Shown here: in pieces, positions 1 to 9,656 of the stretch
Layout: every line of letters starts with the position of its first letter
How positions within the stretch are numbered: the stretch's first letter is position 1
DNA from: Typha latifolia
Taxonomy: Eukaryota; Streptophyta; Magnoliopsida; Poales; Typhaceae
DNA length: 64,000 nt
Direction of reading: 5' to 3'
Assembly (NCBI GenBank): GCA_019914945.1
Contig: CM034106.1
Location: forward strand, 9,610,001 to 9,674,000
The notes under the pieces: model-generated
The model's input: the letters and a program-made list of their open reading frames with translations, nothing else
The model's database searches: none
Told to the model about the DNA's origin: nothing
Position numbers and translations under genes: made by a program

Positions 1-172
1 CCTAAGAATTTACCCTCAAAATAAAATAAATAAATAAGAAGAAGAAGAAGAAGAAAAATTAAATAGGCTTCTAGTAGCAATTATATATCAGCCAGAGATG
101 ACCAGACTTTATTTATATATTAATCCATCGAAGGACTAAATCTCACACACAATCCCTGAGATGAATTATATA

Positions 173-784
173 CTAATCACCACGTTTGAACATAACCGGG
201 AAGTCCATCCCATTCAAACCCAACCACTTCACCCCGTCCTCATCGAACACCCCCAGATCCCCACACTCCACCTTACAAAACTCACACACACTCGGACAAA
301 ACACAAGCTTGTACTCTCTCTCTCCGTACATCTCAATCTTAAACCAATTGCTCACCGTATCCTTCCCCGGATTCCCCTTCTGGCCGCTCGTTAGGACGTA
401 CCGCCGGCCGGTGACCTCGTCGACGCCCCCCAGCTCCCACACCAACGACTGGATGCAGATGGTGATCACATCGGAGAACTGCACGTTCAGGTCCGTCGAG
501 AGCCGGACGATCTTGTCATCCGGATCTACCGGCGAGAAGGTCACCGGAAAGCCGTTTTTGACCTCCAAGGATTCCTGGCGGACGTAGAGTGGGCAGGTTA
601 CGTTACCGTGACTCGAAAGGGTCAGCCCGCCACCACGGCCGCGGATCACCGGTAGGACATAGTATTGGACGCCCGGGCGTAGCTTACCGCCGTCGACGTC
701 GAGAACGGCGTCGTTGCTGGCCGCTGCCCATGATGGAGTTAAGAGGAGTATGATGGGTACGAGTAGTAGAATGAGGTGCTTCAT
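173..784 (-). CDS. Kunitz-type (STI/miraculin-like) secreted protein, copy 1
   Basis: This is an intact single-exon gene of 203 residues. Residues 1-22 form a hydrophobic signal peptide starting MKHLILLL. The Kunitz STI signature follows at about residues 26-45 (AVLDVDGGKL, then YYVLP). Six cysteines lie at 64, 110, 163, 167, 170 and 174, the pattern of miraculin-like members. An N-glycosylation sequon (NVT) is at 61. The usual family length is about 200 residues. Family members are secreted or vacuolar beta-trefoil proteins; many inhibit serine proteases and some do not. The loop that carries Arg in soybean inhibitor reads PVDPDD here, without Arg or Lys, so trypsin inhibition is doubtful. 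A TATA box lies 37 bases upstream of the start codon. It is the left-most Kunitz gene of an array with copies at 6064, 16753 and 20220. Family call sure; target enzyme unknown. Confidence 0.93.
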   Translation of the reverse strand: MKHLILLLVPIILLLTPSWAAASNDAVLDVDGGKLRPGVQYYVLPVIRGRGGGLTLSSHGNVTCPLYVRQESLEVKNGFPVTFSPVDPDDKIVRLSTDLNVQFSDVITICIQSLVWELGGVDEVTGRRYVLTSGQKGNPGKDTVSNWFKIEMYGEREYKLVFCPSVCEFCKVECGDLGVFDEDGVKWLGLNGMDFPVMFKRGD

Positions 785-820
785 GGCTAGCTACCATGGA
801 AGAGGGGGGTAGTTCGAGGG

Positions 821-830
821 TATATTTATA
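821..830 (-). promoter_or_regulatory. TATA box of Kunitz copy 1
   Basis: The minus strand reads TATAAATATA, 37 bases before the start codon at 784. The copy at 20220 has a TATA element in a similar place. Assigned by motif and distance only. Confidence 0.5.
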
Positions 831-1309
831 GGAGTAGAGAAGCAATCTTGGTCAGGCTGGTGAGTCATGTTAGAGATATGGACGTGTTGACTTTTGTAGA
901 GATGAGAGGATAAAATTTGAATTGGTACGGCGGCGTTTAGTTTTGGCACCAAGTTTGTTCGGTAGATCTTCCAATTAATTTGCACGTTTCACGTGGATGG
1001 TTGTCTGCCTCAATTTGAATGATGCGTACGAAGGAGGAGTTTGGTCAAGGTTGGAGTTCTCTTGAATAGATAGATATCCTGACGACGGTACTCGCATGTT
1101 GTGCCAGATCTCACTAATTAATGGATTTAAAGTATAAAAAACAAAATAAAAGATATTAGGCATCCAAAATAACTAAAACTATTAAATAAAATTGCAAGAG
1201 AAAGAGAGAGAGATTTATATAGTTCAATAATTTGGTTATGATTTTGTACGGTATAAGAATCGTTCCTCCGGGATGAAGATGCAAAGCATGAAGTCAAGCT
1301 AGACATTAT

Positions 1310-1826
1310 TATTAGGCTTGACTCGCCTAAATTTGGCTCGAAACTGTCCGATTTAGGCTTAGCTCGACTCGAGCTGAAGAAAGTAATAGGCGGCATGGGC
1401 TAAGCCTTTGCTGGCCCGGCCCGACTTGAAAACCCTATCCACTACTCTCATCTATAGCTCGACCTATAATGTATGTATATTCTTATAATTATTTTAGTCT
1501 CACATTAGATATTTAGTAAATTATATATTACTATATAGTTATGTTCTCATAAAAAATAATTAAAATATTTTCATATAAGCCTATTAAACATGGCCCAATA
1601 AGATATAATATTTTTTTTATATTTAACTCATTATGTTAGACTCATTGTACACAACTCAAACCTAATATCTAATGGGCTAGTGGGCGGTAACGGACTAAAA
1701 CATTCTAGCCGGGCCTTGACCTCGCTTGAATAATTGGTGGGTCGGGCTATAAACAAATATTTAAGCTCGATTGATTTTGAAAAACTTGGCCTGAACCCAG
1801 CCTGGCCTGCTCGATAATCACATCTA
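1310..1826. mobile_element. Fragment of a hAT-type non-autonomous element
   Basis: Both edges are rich in GGCTCG and GGCCCG words, and the right end reads GATAATCACATCTA. A close relative of the right half ends the same way at 8888. The end resembles that of the complete element at 49724-50295, whose inverted ends read TAGACATGATCA. No target duplication was found, so the left border is a guess. The right end lies only 16 bases before the sulfotransferase fragment at 1843. Confidence 0.45.
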
Positions 1827-1842
1827 CGTCAGGCCAACAAAG

Positions 1843-2005
1843 AAGCTTGGCAGTGCGTAATAATGGAAGTACTGAGATCGGAGAGTTTGCAGTTCAAAAT
1901 AGTGTCTTTTTTAGGCATGCTGAGGTTAAGGACTGGATGAATCATCTTACACCGGAGATGGCTCGCCGGATCGATGAGATCACTGAGAACAAGTTTGGAG
2001 ATCAA
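1843..2005 (+). pseudogene. 3' fragment of a sulfotransferase gene
   Basis: The fragment matches codons about 286-339 of the intact sulfotransferases, including FFRHAEVKDW and HLTPEMARRIDEIT. Everything upstream is absent, replaced by a mobile-element end. The last codons are also lost: the intact copy at 9657 has GATCAA twice, 34 bases apart edge to edge, around its stop codon. Here only one GATCAA remains, and the read continues straight into the 3' flank (ATTTGTTGC). The closest relative by eye is the 9657 copy. It cannot make an active enzyme because the PAPS-binding P-loop region is missing. Confidence 0.88.
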
Positions 2006-2130
2006 ATTTGTTGCAGACTTGTGCTGGGATTTATGATGGTAGTTTTTTGGTATTTGTTTGGCTAGCTACTTGGATTACAGTCCATTCTAGTATGTATCCA
2101 TTCTCTCCCAAATTAATCATTCCTAATCAG

Positions 2131-3720
2131 CTGTTTAATAAAAAATAAAAGTCGATGGATCGAACCACTGGTGCCAGTGATTTGGATCGGACTTCCCCGA
2201 TGTGTAGATCTAAGCATTGCTCGAGTGAGATTGAGCTCATATCTAAGCGCGACGAACTCTCACAGGCCCGAACTTGATCCAGATCAGATCGGATTTAATT
2301 CTCAAGCCCATCCCACCCCATGCGCTTCTACCTCTATCCACGCTCAACCCAAATCCCCAGGCTTAGGCCGATCCACTCTACTAATATTAAATATTTTTAA
2401 TTTAACAAATATTAACATCCTCAAATATATCAATGTATTAAATTAATATTATAACTATATATTAAATTAATTGAGCCTCAAGCCTGACTCAATTATAATT
2501 TATAAATAGGGCTCATAAGTTAAAACCCGATGAACTAAAAACAAAAATAAAAGATACAAGGCTAACTAAAATGTTAATAATTAAAAAGAGAAGGTAGAAA
2601 GATTTATATATTTCAATAATTTGGTTACTAGTTTGTATGGTGTAAGAATCGTTCCTTCTTTTAAGAGTTTTTTTATCAAACAAGAAGCTTATCTTTTTTT
2701 TATTAAAATAGATTATCTCTCAAATTTATTATCAAACATGATCTAATTCATTGTAGCCATAATAAAAATACTAAATTTATCAGTATTTCTAAAAATATAA
2801 TCAGTTCAGTGGTTTTATCGCTAGACAAATTTTTTTCTTAAATGCTGAAAGATTAAGTTAAATATATTTATATACATAAAATACTAATCAATTCGGCGTT
2901 TTAGGACCATACAAGAACGCTGGACTAATCATCATTTTTTACTTAGTGATAAAACACTAATTAGTTCAGCGCAGTAATAAATTTAAGGAATACTTTATTT
3001 TAGTTAAAAGGGAAAGAATTAGAACATCACTAGTTTGGTTAAAAACTCCTTTTCTTTTCACGTCCAGACCAAATAGGCCCAGCATGTTTTGTTTCTTCTT
3101 CCTACCGGTCAAGTAGTGGAAACTAATATCAATATGTAAACCTAATTCAATTATTAGGAACTATTAACACTACTATCCAATTGGAAATAGAAATAGTGAG
3201 GTGGGAATAGAGCCACATTTATAATCAACAATTACCAGCTAATTGTTTACCATCAATATCAAGTTATAACTACAATCACTCATTTTCGATTCTCATTCGT
3301 AAACCTGTGAGGTTACTTGAACTTATCAGCGGTAACCATAGAATCAGAGATGGTAACCTTACAGGCGGCGAGGTTAGGATTGGTGGTTAGATGGAAAAAG
3401 AACACTTGGATATTGAATATGGTTAATGCTAAATAAGAATTAATTTATAGCACCTTTCCTCCCTAAAATGATACGTATTGTCTAATTTGGCTACGCGTCC
3501 TGATAGCATGTATATTTTGTGAATGCCAAAGCCAAGACTATATTATCATATTTATTATACAGAGTTTTTAGATTCTGGTAGAGACTATCTCATGCATGCA
3601 TCATGTGTCCCAATGGCAGTTACTGCAGGTCTGCCGTTTCCTGGCCAGAGTAGACCACTTTTAGTCAAAAACTGAAAAATGATTGAGAAGGACGTGGCAC
3701 ATGACACACGCAGTTCTTGC
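2131..3720. other. Intergenic, with duplicated sulfotransferase flanks
   Basis: From 2170 to 2530 the sequence resembles the 3' flanks of the other sulfotransferase copies, including a repeat with GAGCCTCAAGCCTGACTC-like words. About 2660-3050 has weak inverted ends (AGTTTTT...CAAAC type) and may be a MITE. From about 3110 on, the sequence matches the upstream region of the 9657 copy (8970 onward). No gene seen. Confidence 0.45.
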
Positions 3721-3740
3721 AACGATGACCTGGTTGGCGT

Positions 3741-3747
3741 TATAAAT
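3741..3747 (+). promoter_or_regulatory. TATA box of the 3794 sulfotransferase
   Basis: TATAAAT lies 53 bases before the ATG, inside a stretch (GGTTGGCGTTATAA) shared by all four intact copies. The other three read TATAAGT, so this copy has the more standard box. Confidence 0.55.
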
Positions 3748-3793
3748 GATTGTAGAATCCAAAATGAGCAGCTCACACCACCGTAGAGTCTCT

Positions 3794-4828
3794 ATGGCTT
3801 ACTCCCATCTACTACTCTCCCAATGCCTCAACTCTCTGACCAAAGAAGAGGAGGAAGGCCATCGAAGGACCTACCAGAACTTGACCAAATTAGTCTCCAC
3901 CTTCCCAAGAGTAGAAGCAGACGATATTTGGAGCCTCTATCGCCATAGGGATGGTTGGTGCGCACCTATTCCCATGATGGTTGGCGCCATGGTTGCACAG
4001 CAACACTTCAAGGCTCGCCCAAGTGATATAATCCTCGCCTCTTACCCCAAATCCGGCACCACTTGGCTCAAAGCACTTCTCTTCGCCACGGTGCATCGTA
4101 GATCCAACGCAAACTCCTCTACTCCCCACTCCTTGGAGACGCATAGTCCACACCAATGCGTTCCCTTTCTCGAGATAGAGGTGTACACCAACGACAAGAT
4201 CCCAAACCTGGACTTGCTTCCCTCACCGAGGCTCTTCGCCACCCACATCCCATTTGGTTCACTGCCTGAGTCCATCACGGGCTCCAATTGTAAGATTATC
4301 TACATATGCCGAGACCCGAAAGACAACCTCATCTCTTGGTGGCATTTCATCAACAAGTTGAGGGCGAAGGCCAACATGGAACCTAGTCCTTTAGAGAAGA
4401 CCGTTGAGCTCTTCTGCAATGGCGTTCACAATTTTGGATCTCTATGGGATCATGTTCTTGGCTTCTGGAAGGAGCATTTGCAGAGACCTCATCAGGTGCT
4501 GTTTCTTACGTACGAGGGATTGAATGAAGACCCACGTGGGAATTTGAAAAGGTTGGCTGAGTTCGTCGGGTGTCCTTTTAGTGTTGATGAGGAGAAGGGA
4601 GGGGTGTTAGATGGGATCTTGAAGCTCTGTGAGTTTAAAAATTTGAAAAGCTTGGCAGTGCGTAATAACGAAGGGACTCAGATCGGGGAGTTGGAAGTTC
4701 AAAGTAGTCTCTTTTTTAGACGTGGTGGGGTTGAGGACTGGGTGAATCATCTTACACCGGAGATGGCTCGCCGGATTGATGAGATCACTGAGAGCAAGTT
4801 TGGAGATCAAGCTGGCCTCACATTATAA
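3794..4828 (+). CDS. Cytosolic sulfotransferase, array copy 1
   Basis: This intact, intronless gene of 344 residues should move sulfate from PAPS to a small hydroxylated acceptor in the cytosol. The P-loop-like PAPS site YPKSGTTWLKAL is at 84-95. The likely catalytic His151 is in ATHIPFGSLP. The 3'-phosphate site CRDPKDNLISWWHF is at 172-185. The C-terminal PAPS loop is FFRRGGVEDW at 307-316. Plant family members usually run about 320-350 residues. An upstream in-frame ATG at 3746 would add 16 residues, but the MAYS start is chosen because all four copies share it and 3746 overlaps the TATA box. The final loop departs from the usual RKGxxGDWK form: Lys becomes Arg, the second Gly becomes Glu, and the last Lys becomes Val. 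The acceptor cannot be read from sequence; flavonoids, brassinosteroids, jasmonates and glucosinolate precursors are known in the family. Confidence 0.94.
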   Translation: MAYSHLLLSQCLNSLTKEEEEGHRRTYQNLTKLVSTFPRVEADDIWSLYRHRDGWCAPIPMMVGAMVAQQHFKARPSDIILASYPKSGTTWLKALLFATVHRRSNANSSTPHSLETHSPHQCVPFLEIEVYTNDKIPNLDLLPSPRLFATHIPFGSLPESITGSNCKIIYICRDPKDNLISWWHFINKLRAKANMEPSPLEKTVELFCNGVHNFGSLWDHVLGFWKEHLQRPHQVLFLTYEGLNEDPRGNLKRLAEFVGCPFSVDEEKGGVLDGILKLCEFKNLKSLAVRNNEGTQIGELEVQSSLFFRRGGVEDWVNHLTPEMARRIDEITESKFGDQAGLTL

Positions 4829-5305
4829 GCAAGCAGCTTGATGATGATATTTGTTGCAAACTTGTGCTGAGAATTATGATAGTAGTTTGTTAGTATTTAT
4901 TTGGCTAACCATTCTCTCCCAACTTAATTTATTCCTAATCAGTTGTTTGATGAAAAAATAATAATAATAATTCAACCGATCATGGAACCACTGGTGCTAG
5001 TGATTTGGGTCGCACTTCCTCAATTAACCCTATGTGTTTCAATCTGGACTCTGGAGTCAATCCACTCTACTAATATTAAATATTTTTAGTTTAACAAATA
5101 TTAACATCCTCAAATATGTAAGTATATTAAATTCGTACTATAGCTACATATTAAATTAGCTGCATCGATTTGGATTGAGGCCCAAGCCTAACTCAATTAT
5201 AAATTGGGCCTCATAATTTAAACCTAATCAAGCCCAATGAACTAAAAGTACTTGACTTAGCAATAGCGGGTCGAAGTAGATCTAACTAATATTGTTACAA
5301 AAGGA

Positions 5306-5340
5306 ATAATAATAATAATAATAATTATTATTATTATTAT
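5306..5340. repeat. (AAT)n-(ATT)n perfect palindrome
   Basis: AAT triplets run straight into ATT triplets, so the strand can fold into a simple hairpin. This is a microsatellite with no sign of function. Confidence 0.7.
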
Positions 5341-5973
5341 GTTTGACAAATAATCATGAGAAAAATCTTTTAGTTACGCACGTAGTTCAAAAAAATGCAC
5401 AACTAGAATCCGTTATTACTAGTTATTCCTGTCGAATTGATACTAATCATTGAAACTGATGGGGGTAAACAAATGAGTTCGAATATTAATAAAAACTACC
5501 GAAAAGTTATCTGTCCAAATAATACTCTAATCGATCTATTAGCAACAAATAGATAGACGGCATGAGATTAGTAATGCGTCAAGATAAAATTTAAATTAAT
5601 TGGATCGCCATTAAATTTTCATCTCTTTTTAAAAAAAATACCTAATTTAATCCAAATACAAATTTAATTCAAGTTTGAATTGGATTAAACTTAAATTATG
5701 TTGAATAAACAAATCAAACTTTATCTAATCATGTTTGATTGAAAGAGTATATATGAAATTTTGCATCCTTTTCCAACGGTCCTAAATCTTATAAGTTCAT
5801 ATTCGAGTTTTATCGACCAGAGCCCAAGCAATCCTCAAAATTCATATTTTTAAACTTACATAAATGATATATCAGTCCATGGATTTTACCCTCAAAATTG
5901 AGAAAACAATAAAAAAGAATGAAGTAGGCTTGTAATAACTAATAAGAAGTGTCAGCCAAAATATGGGTAGACT

Positions 5974-5978
<5 letters not shown>

Positions 5979-6012
<34 letters not shown>
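5979..6012. repeat. (AT)n microsatellite
   Basis: Dinucleotide run just downstream of the broken Kunitz copy, read directly. Confidence 0.85.
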
Positions 6013-6016
<4 letters not shown>

Positions 6017-6063
6017 ATTTGAGGATTTAATCTCACACATAATCGATCCTTGAGAGGAGTCTA

Positions 6064-6539
6064 CTAACTACTACGTTTGAACGTAACTGGAAACTCCGTG
6101 CCATCCAAACCCAACCACATCTCCTCGTCCTCAATGAACACCCCCACATCCCCACACACTACCTTACAAGACTCGCACACACTCGGACAAAATATGAGCT
6201 TGTAGTCTCTCTCATTGTACCTCTCAATCTTAAACCAATTGCTCACTGTATAAGCCCCCGGATTCCCCTTCTGCTCGCTCTTTAGGACGTACTGCCGGCC
6301 GGTGACCTTATTAGCGCTCCCCAGCCCCTAGACCAATGACTAGATGCAGATGATGATCACATCGGGGAACTGCACATTGAGGTTTGTCAAGAGCTGAACG
6401 ATCTTGTCATCGGGATCTACAAGCGAGGTCACTTGAAAGCCATCGTTGACCTCGGAGGATTCTTGGCCGACGTAGAGTGGGCAGGGTAGGTCGCCATGTT
6501 TCGAGAAGGTCAGCCCCCCCACTAAGGCCGCGGAAGACC
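6064..6539 (-). pseudogene. Kunitz-type pseudogene, copy 2
   Basis: The minus strand matches Kunitz copy 1 from about residue 47 (IRGRGGGLT region) to the stop. The signal peptide and the first 45 or so residues are gone; homology stops abruptly near 6539. Two nonsense changes lie close together: the Gln after ITIC-I is TAG, and the Trp of SLVW is also TAG. One codon is missing near VTSLVDPDDK. The remainder stays in frame, including four cysteines in FCPSVCESCKVVCGD. The copy looks recently broken and now inert. Confidence 0.9.
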
Positions 6540-6686
6540 AAAAACATTCTTCGTAGATTCTCTTAGGGTCAAAAAGATCTCAACGAGTTGCAGATTTTGT
6601 AAAAATTTATGATCTAATTCGAATATAAGAATTCCACATTTTTTACTATCCGAAAATTACTTCCGTTAGGATACAGGAGTCCCTAT

Positions 6687-6807
6687 AACTTTAAATGACT
6701 TCCAGGGTGTGATCAAATAACATTTATAATGGGTGTGTTCAAATAACATAATGAATAGTTAAATACAAAGTGCCCATTTGAACACACCCTGGAAGTCATT
6801 AAAAGTT
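6687..6807. repeat. Inverted repeat, MITE-like
   Basis: Arms at 6687-6718 and 6776-6807 (32 bases each, about two mismatches) face each other across 57 bases. Both carry TGACTTCCAGGGTGTG in one orientation. Flanking sequence repeats related words (GTGTGTTTGAATAG). The family is not recognised. Confidence 0.7.
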
Positions 6808-7102
6808 GATATACATGAGTCTCTCTAACTTTAAAAGATTTAATGCCTATGTATATTCGAATGATTTTTAGAGTGTGTTTGAATAGTTGCTAGGGTGCGT
6901 TCACATAATATAATAAACAATTGAATGTAAAGTGATTATTATAATACCCTTTGATTTTTTTTTTTGAGGCTACTCCAACTATCATGATATCGCTTGAGCA
7001 CATCAAAGATAATTTTTATATTATTTAAAATATTATAAAATTGTTCGAACACTTTGAATTAAAAGTTTTTGAAACTGAAAAATCTTCAATTTACATCTTT
7101 AG

Positions 7103-7104
<2 letters not shown>

Positions 7105-7141
<37 letters not shown>
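7105..7141. repeat. (TA)n microsatellite
   Basis: A TA dinucleotide run read directly; it creates a spurious Tyr-Ile reading frame. Confidence 0.85.
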
Positions 7142-7144
<3 letters not shown>

Positions 7145-7892
7145 ATTAACTTCAAAATTAATTTTTTATTTTAATATTCTTCATCAAAGATCTCATAACT
7201 TGTCACGACCCATATATATATATACTAATATATAAAATCTGAATACATTATATGAGTAAAATTTAATTTTGAAATATAATTTATTAATTACATAAGTATA
7301 AAAAAAATCTTACACACAGTATCATATTTTCTTTTTTATGGGTTAATAGCACTGCTGCTCAAGTACTTACAGATCTCGCTCTTCGAGAACATAATTATCT
7401 ATTCTTATCCACCAATTGATCATGTTTTGCAACCAACTTTGAATGAAATATACTTGACTATGAATTCTTACTAATAGAAATGCCTAGAAACCGCCAGATT
7501 GATATTATTAAAAATTGAATCACGTAAATCTTTTCGCATCGTTACACTAAGTTTTGGGATCCGTTAATTAAAAATAGAAATAGTACGATGATAATAGATC
7601 CACGCTTATCACACGCAAGTAATTCCCCAATAATAGATCGCCAACTAATTTTTCCCCATCCCAATATCAAAGTTGGGTTGCCAGCTTGCTATTTATTGTC
7701 TATTCCATGTCGCCAGCAGCCGATTAACTTGAAGTTACGATTTTAGGTATGAACTTATTATACCGTTGGATAATCCGATCGATCGTAAAAATCTTTTTTT
7801 TTTTATATAGAAAAAGGAGAAATTTAATAGGAAGGAAACAATTTTAATCAGTGTTTTTGTTTGCTTCCGTGCATCTCGGTAAATAGAAACAA

Positions 7893-7945
7893 TTTCTTCT
7901 TCTTCTTCTTCTTCTTCTTCTTCTTCTTCTTCTTCTTCTTCTTCT
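7893..7945. repeat. (TTC)n microsatellite
   Basis: Trinucleotide run; its reverse strand gives a poly-Glu frame that is not a gene. Confidence 0.88.
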
Positions 7946-8305
7946 TTTTTTCCTTGCATGCTGCTGCTCTTGGTACTCCAGAAATTCTTCATACGTTTGT
8001 TTTTTTTTGACAAAACTAAATATTGTTCGGCCTATATGTAGGAGGAAAAACTAAGATGGACATTTCAACCAAAAGAGTAGGATATTTATACTAATTCCTA
8101 CGCATCTAAATGTTCTTCCATGTTTTATCCATGGGCAGCAACCCTTGGACTATTCTATAACAAGTTGTTCGATAGTTTGACCTTGTACATGTGACGTCTA
8201 TTGTTTGACAGCTCTTTGTGTCGACTAGAAGATCCAACGACTAGTAACTGCAGAATCCAAACCTTTTCAGTACCAACCACCAAATATAGATTCTATAGTG
8301 TCCCA

Positions 8306-8420
8306 ATGGCTTACACCAATCTCCCACTGACCCAATGCCCCAACTCCATGACCAACGACGAGGAGGAAACCCATACGAAGATATACAAGAAGTAGACCGA
8401 TTAGTCTCCACCTTCCCAAG
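8306..8420 (+). pseudogene. 5' fragment of a sulfotransferase gene
   Basis: It starts with MAYTNLPLTQCPNS, matching MAYSHLLLSQCLNS of intact copies, and keeps homology to the words TTAGTCTCCACCTTCCCAAG (codons about 1-39). A one-base loss and a TAG at 8393-8395 break the frame where intact copies read NLT. After 8420 the similarity ends. A MITE fragment follows at about 8680. It is more diverged than the fragment at 1843 and carries the opposite end of the gene. Confidence 0.85.
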
Positions 8421-9602
8421 TCAGTTGAAGTTATGGGCTGCCACCATATAGATAGATACTTCAGTGCCGGAGAATAGATTATAATTATGATCTGATTATC
8501 GTAACAGCCGATTTTACTAGTTCTACTCATCCGGTACCAATTTCTCAGTACCGGTTTCAACCCGTGAAAAAGGGCATATTAGTCCTTTTAGCACATCTCC
8601 ATCTCCATCTCCATCTCCATGATCCATGGCTTTCATCACCGGATCAATGATCTCTCGTTGTCGTGGAGCCCACCCTTGGCTAAAATATAACTAAAATATT
8701 TTCATATAAACTTATTAAATTCGACCCAATAAGATATAATATTTTTTTATATGTAATTCAATATGTTAGACTCATTATACACATCCCAAGTCTAATATGT
8801 TAGACTAATTATATACAAGCCAGGTTAAAATATTCTAGCCTGATTTTAAGCTTGGTTGGGCCTGAACCTGGTTAGATAATCACATCTACAACATGTGAAC
8901 AGAGAAGACGCCCTTCTTTCCATGCTGATCGCTACCTTGGAGACCCAGGTCGTTTTGCTTCTACATCCTACAGGTGGAGTGGTGGAAATGAACTCATCTG
9001 GATATGCAAACCTAATTCAATTAGGAACTTTAAACATTAATGCCCAATTCGAAATAGAAATAGTGAGGGTGATCGAGATGGGAGTGGGGGCACATATATA
9101 ATCAACAATTGCCAGCTACTTCTTTACTATAGATCGATATTAAGTTATATATTCCAATAATGAAATAAACATCTTACCCAACGTTGACTCGAGGAGATTA
9201 TAGGGTTCATTTCAAAGAACTTTAAGGTGCCATTATGCAAGAGGGGTAACCTTATCTTAGTGGTAAACATAGCATGAGAGATGGCAGCTATACATGCGGC
9301 GAGGTTAGTGTTGGTCAGATGGATAAAGAACACTATTGAGGATCTTCTTTCCTGAAATGATGCATCTTGTCTAATTTAGATACCCGTTTCCTGACAGCAT
9401 ACATTGCGAATGGTCAATCCAAGATAACAGTATTTGTACTTTGTTTTTAGATTCTGGTAGAAACTATCTCACGCGTGAATCATGAATTTGATGGAGGTCT
9501 GCCATTTATTGGGCAAAGTAGAAACCTTTTATTCAAGAACTGAAAACATGGCACATGGCACATGACGCACGCAGTTCTTCTGCAGAGATTACCGGCTGGC
9601 AT
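8421..9602. other. Intergenic; MITE fragment then duplicated promoter
   Basis: Nothing is recognised in 8421-8680. From about 8970 the sequence matches the region upstream of the 3794 gene (3110 onward), including blocks with ATGATGCATCTTGTCTAATTT. Its conservation among the copies marks the shared upstream part of the duplicated unit. Confidence 0.5.
8680..8888. mobile_element. Fragment of a hAT-type non-autonomous element
   Basis: Same sequence family and right end (GATAATCACATCTA) as the fragment ending at 1826; the two share CCCAATAAGATATAATATTTTT. The left half is missing and no target duplication was seen. Confidence 0.45.
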
Positions 9603-9609
9603 TATAAGT
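9603..9609 (+). promoter_or_regulatory. TATA box of the 9657 sulfotransferase
   Basis: TATAAGT, 54 bases before the ATG, in the same conserved stretch as the other copies. Confidence 0.5.
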
Positions 9610-9656
9610 AATTGTAGAATTAGCAGCTCACACCACCAATAGAGTCTCTACTCTCC

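Larger units (their letters stand above)
785..1842. other. Gap between Kunitz copy 1 and a sulfotransferase fragment
   Basis: This holds the Kunitz upstream region and then, from about 1310, an AT-rich repeat with GC-rich edges (separate entry). Short reading frames here have no recognisable domain. No further gene seen. Confidence 0.5.
4829..6063. other. Intergenic, AT-rich
   Basis: The 3' flank of the sulfotransferase runs to about 5280 and is shared with other copies. An (AAT)n/(ATT)n palindrome lies at 5306-5340 and an (AT)n run at 5979-6012. The rest has no recognisable gene. Confidence 0.5.
6544..8305. other. Intergenic, AT-rich, with small inverted repeat and microsatellites
   Basis: It holds the inverted repeat at 6687-6807, a (TA)n run at 7105-7141 and a (TTC)n run at 7893-7945. 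Reading frames across the simple repeats are artefacts. No gene seen. Confidence 0.5.

Noticed and set aside
3746..3793. Upstream in-frame ATG extending the sulfotransferase by 16 residues (also at 14498)
   Set aside because: It overlaps or adjoins the TATA box and is not shared by all copies; the MAYS start is shared by all.
7735..8013. 92-residue frame with poly-Glu
   Set aside because: Produced by the (TTC)n microsatellite.
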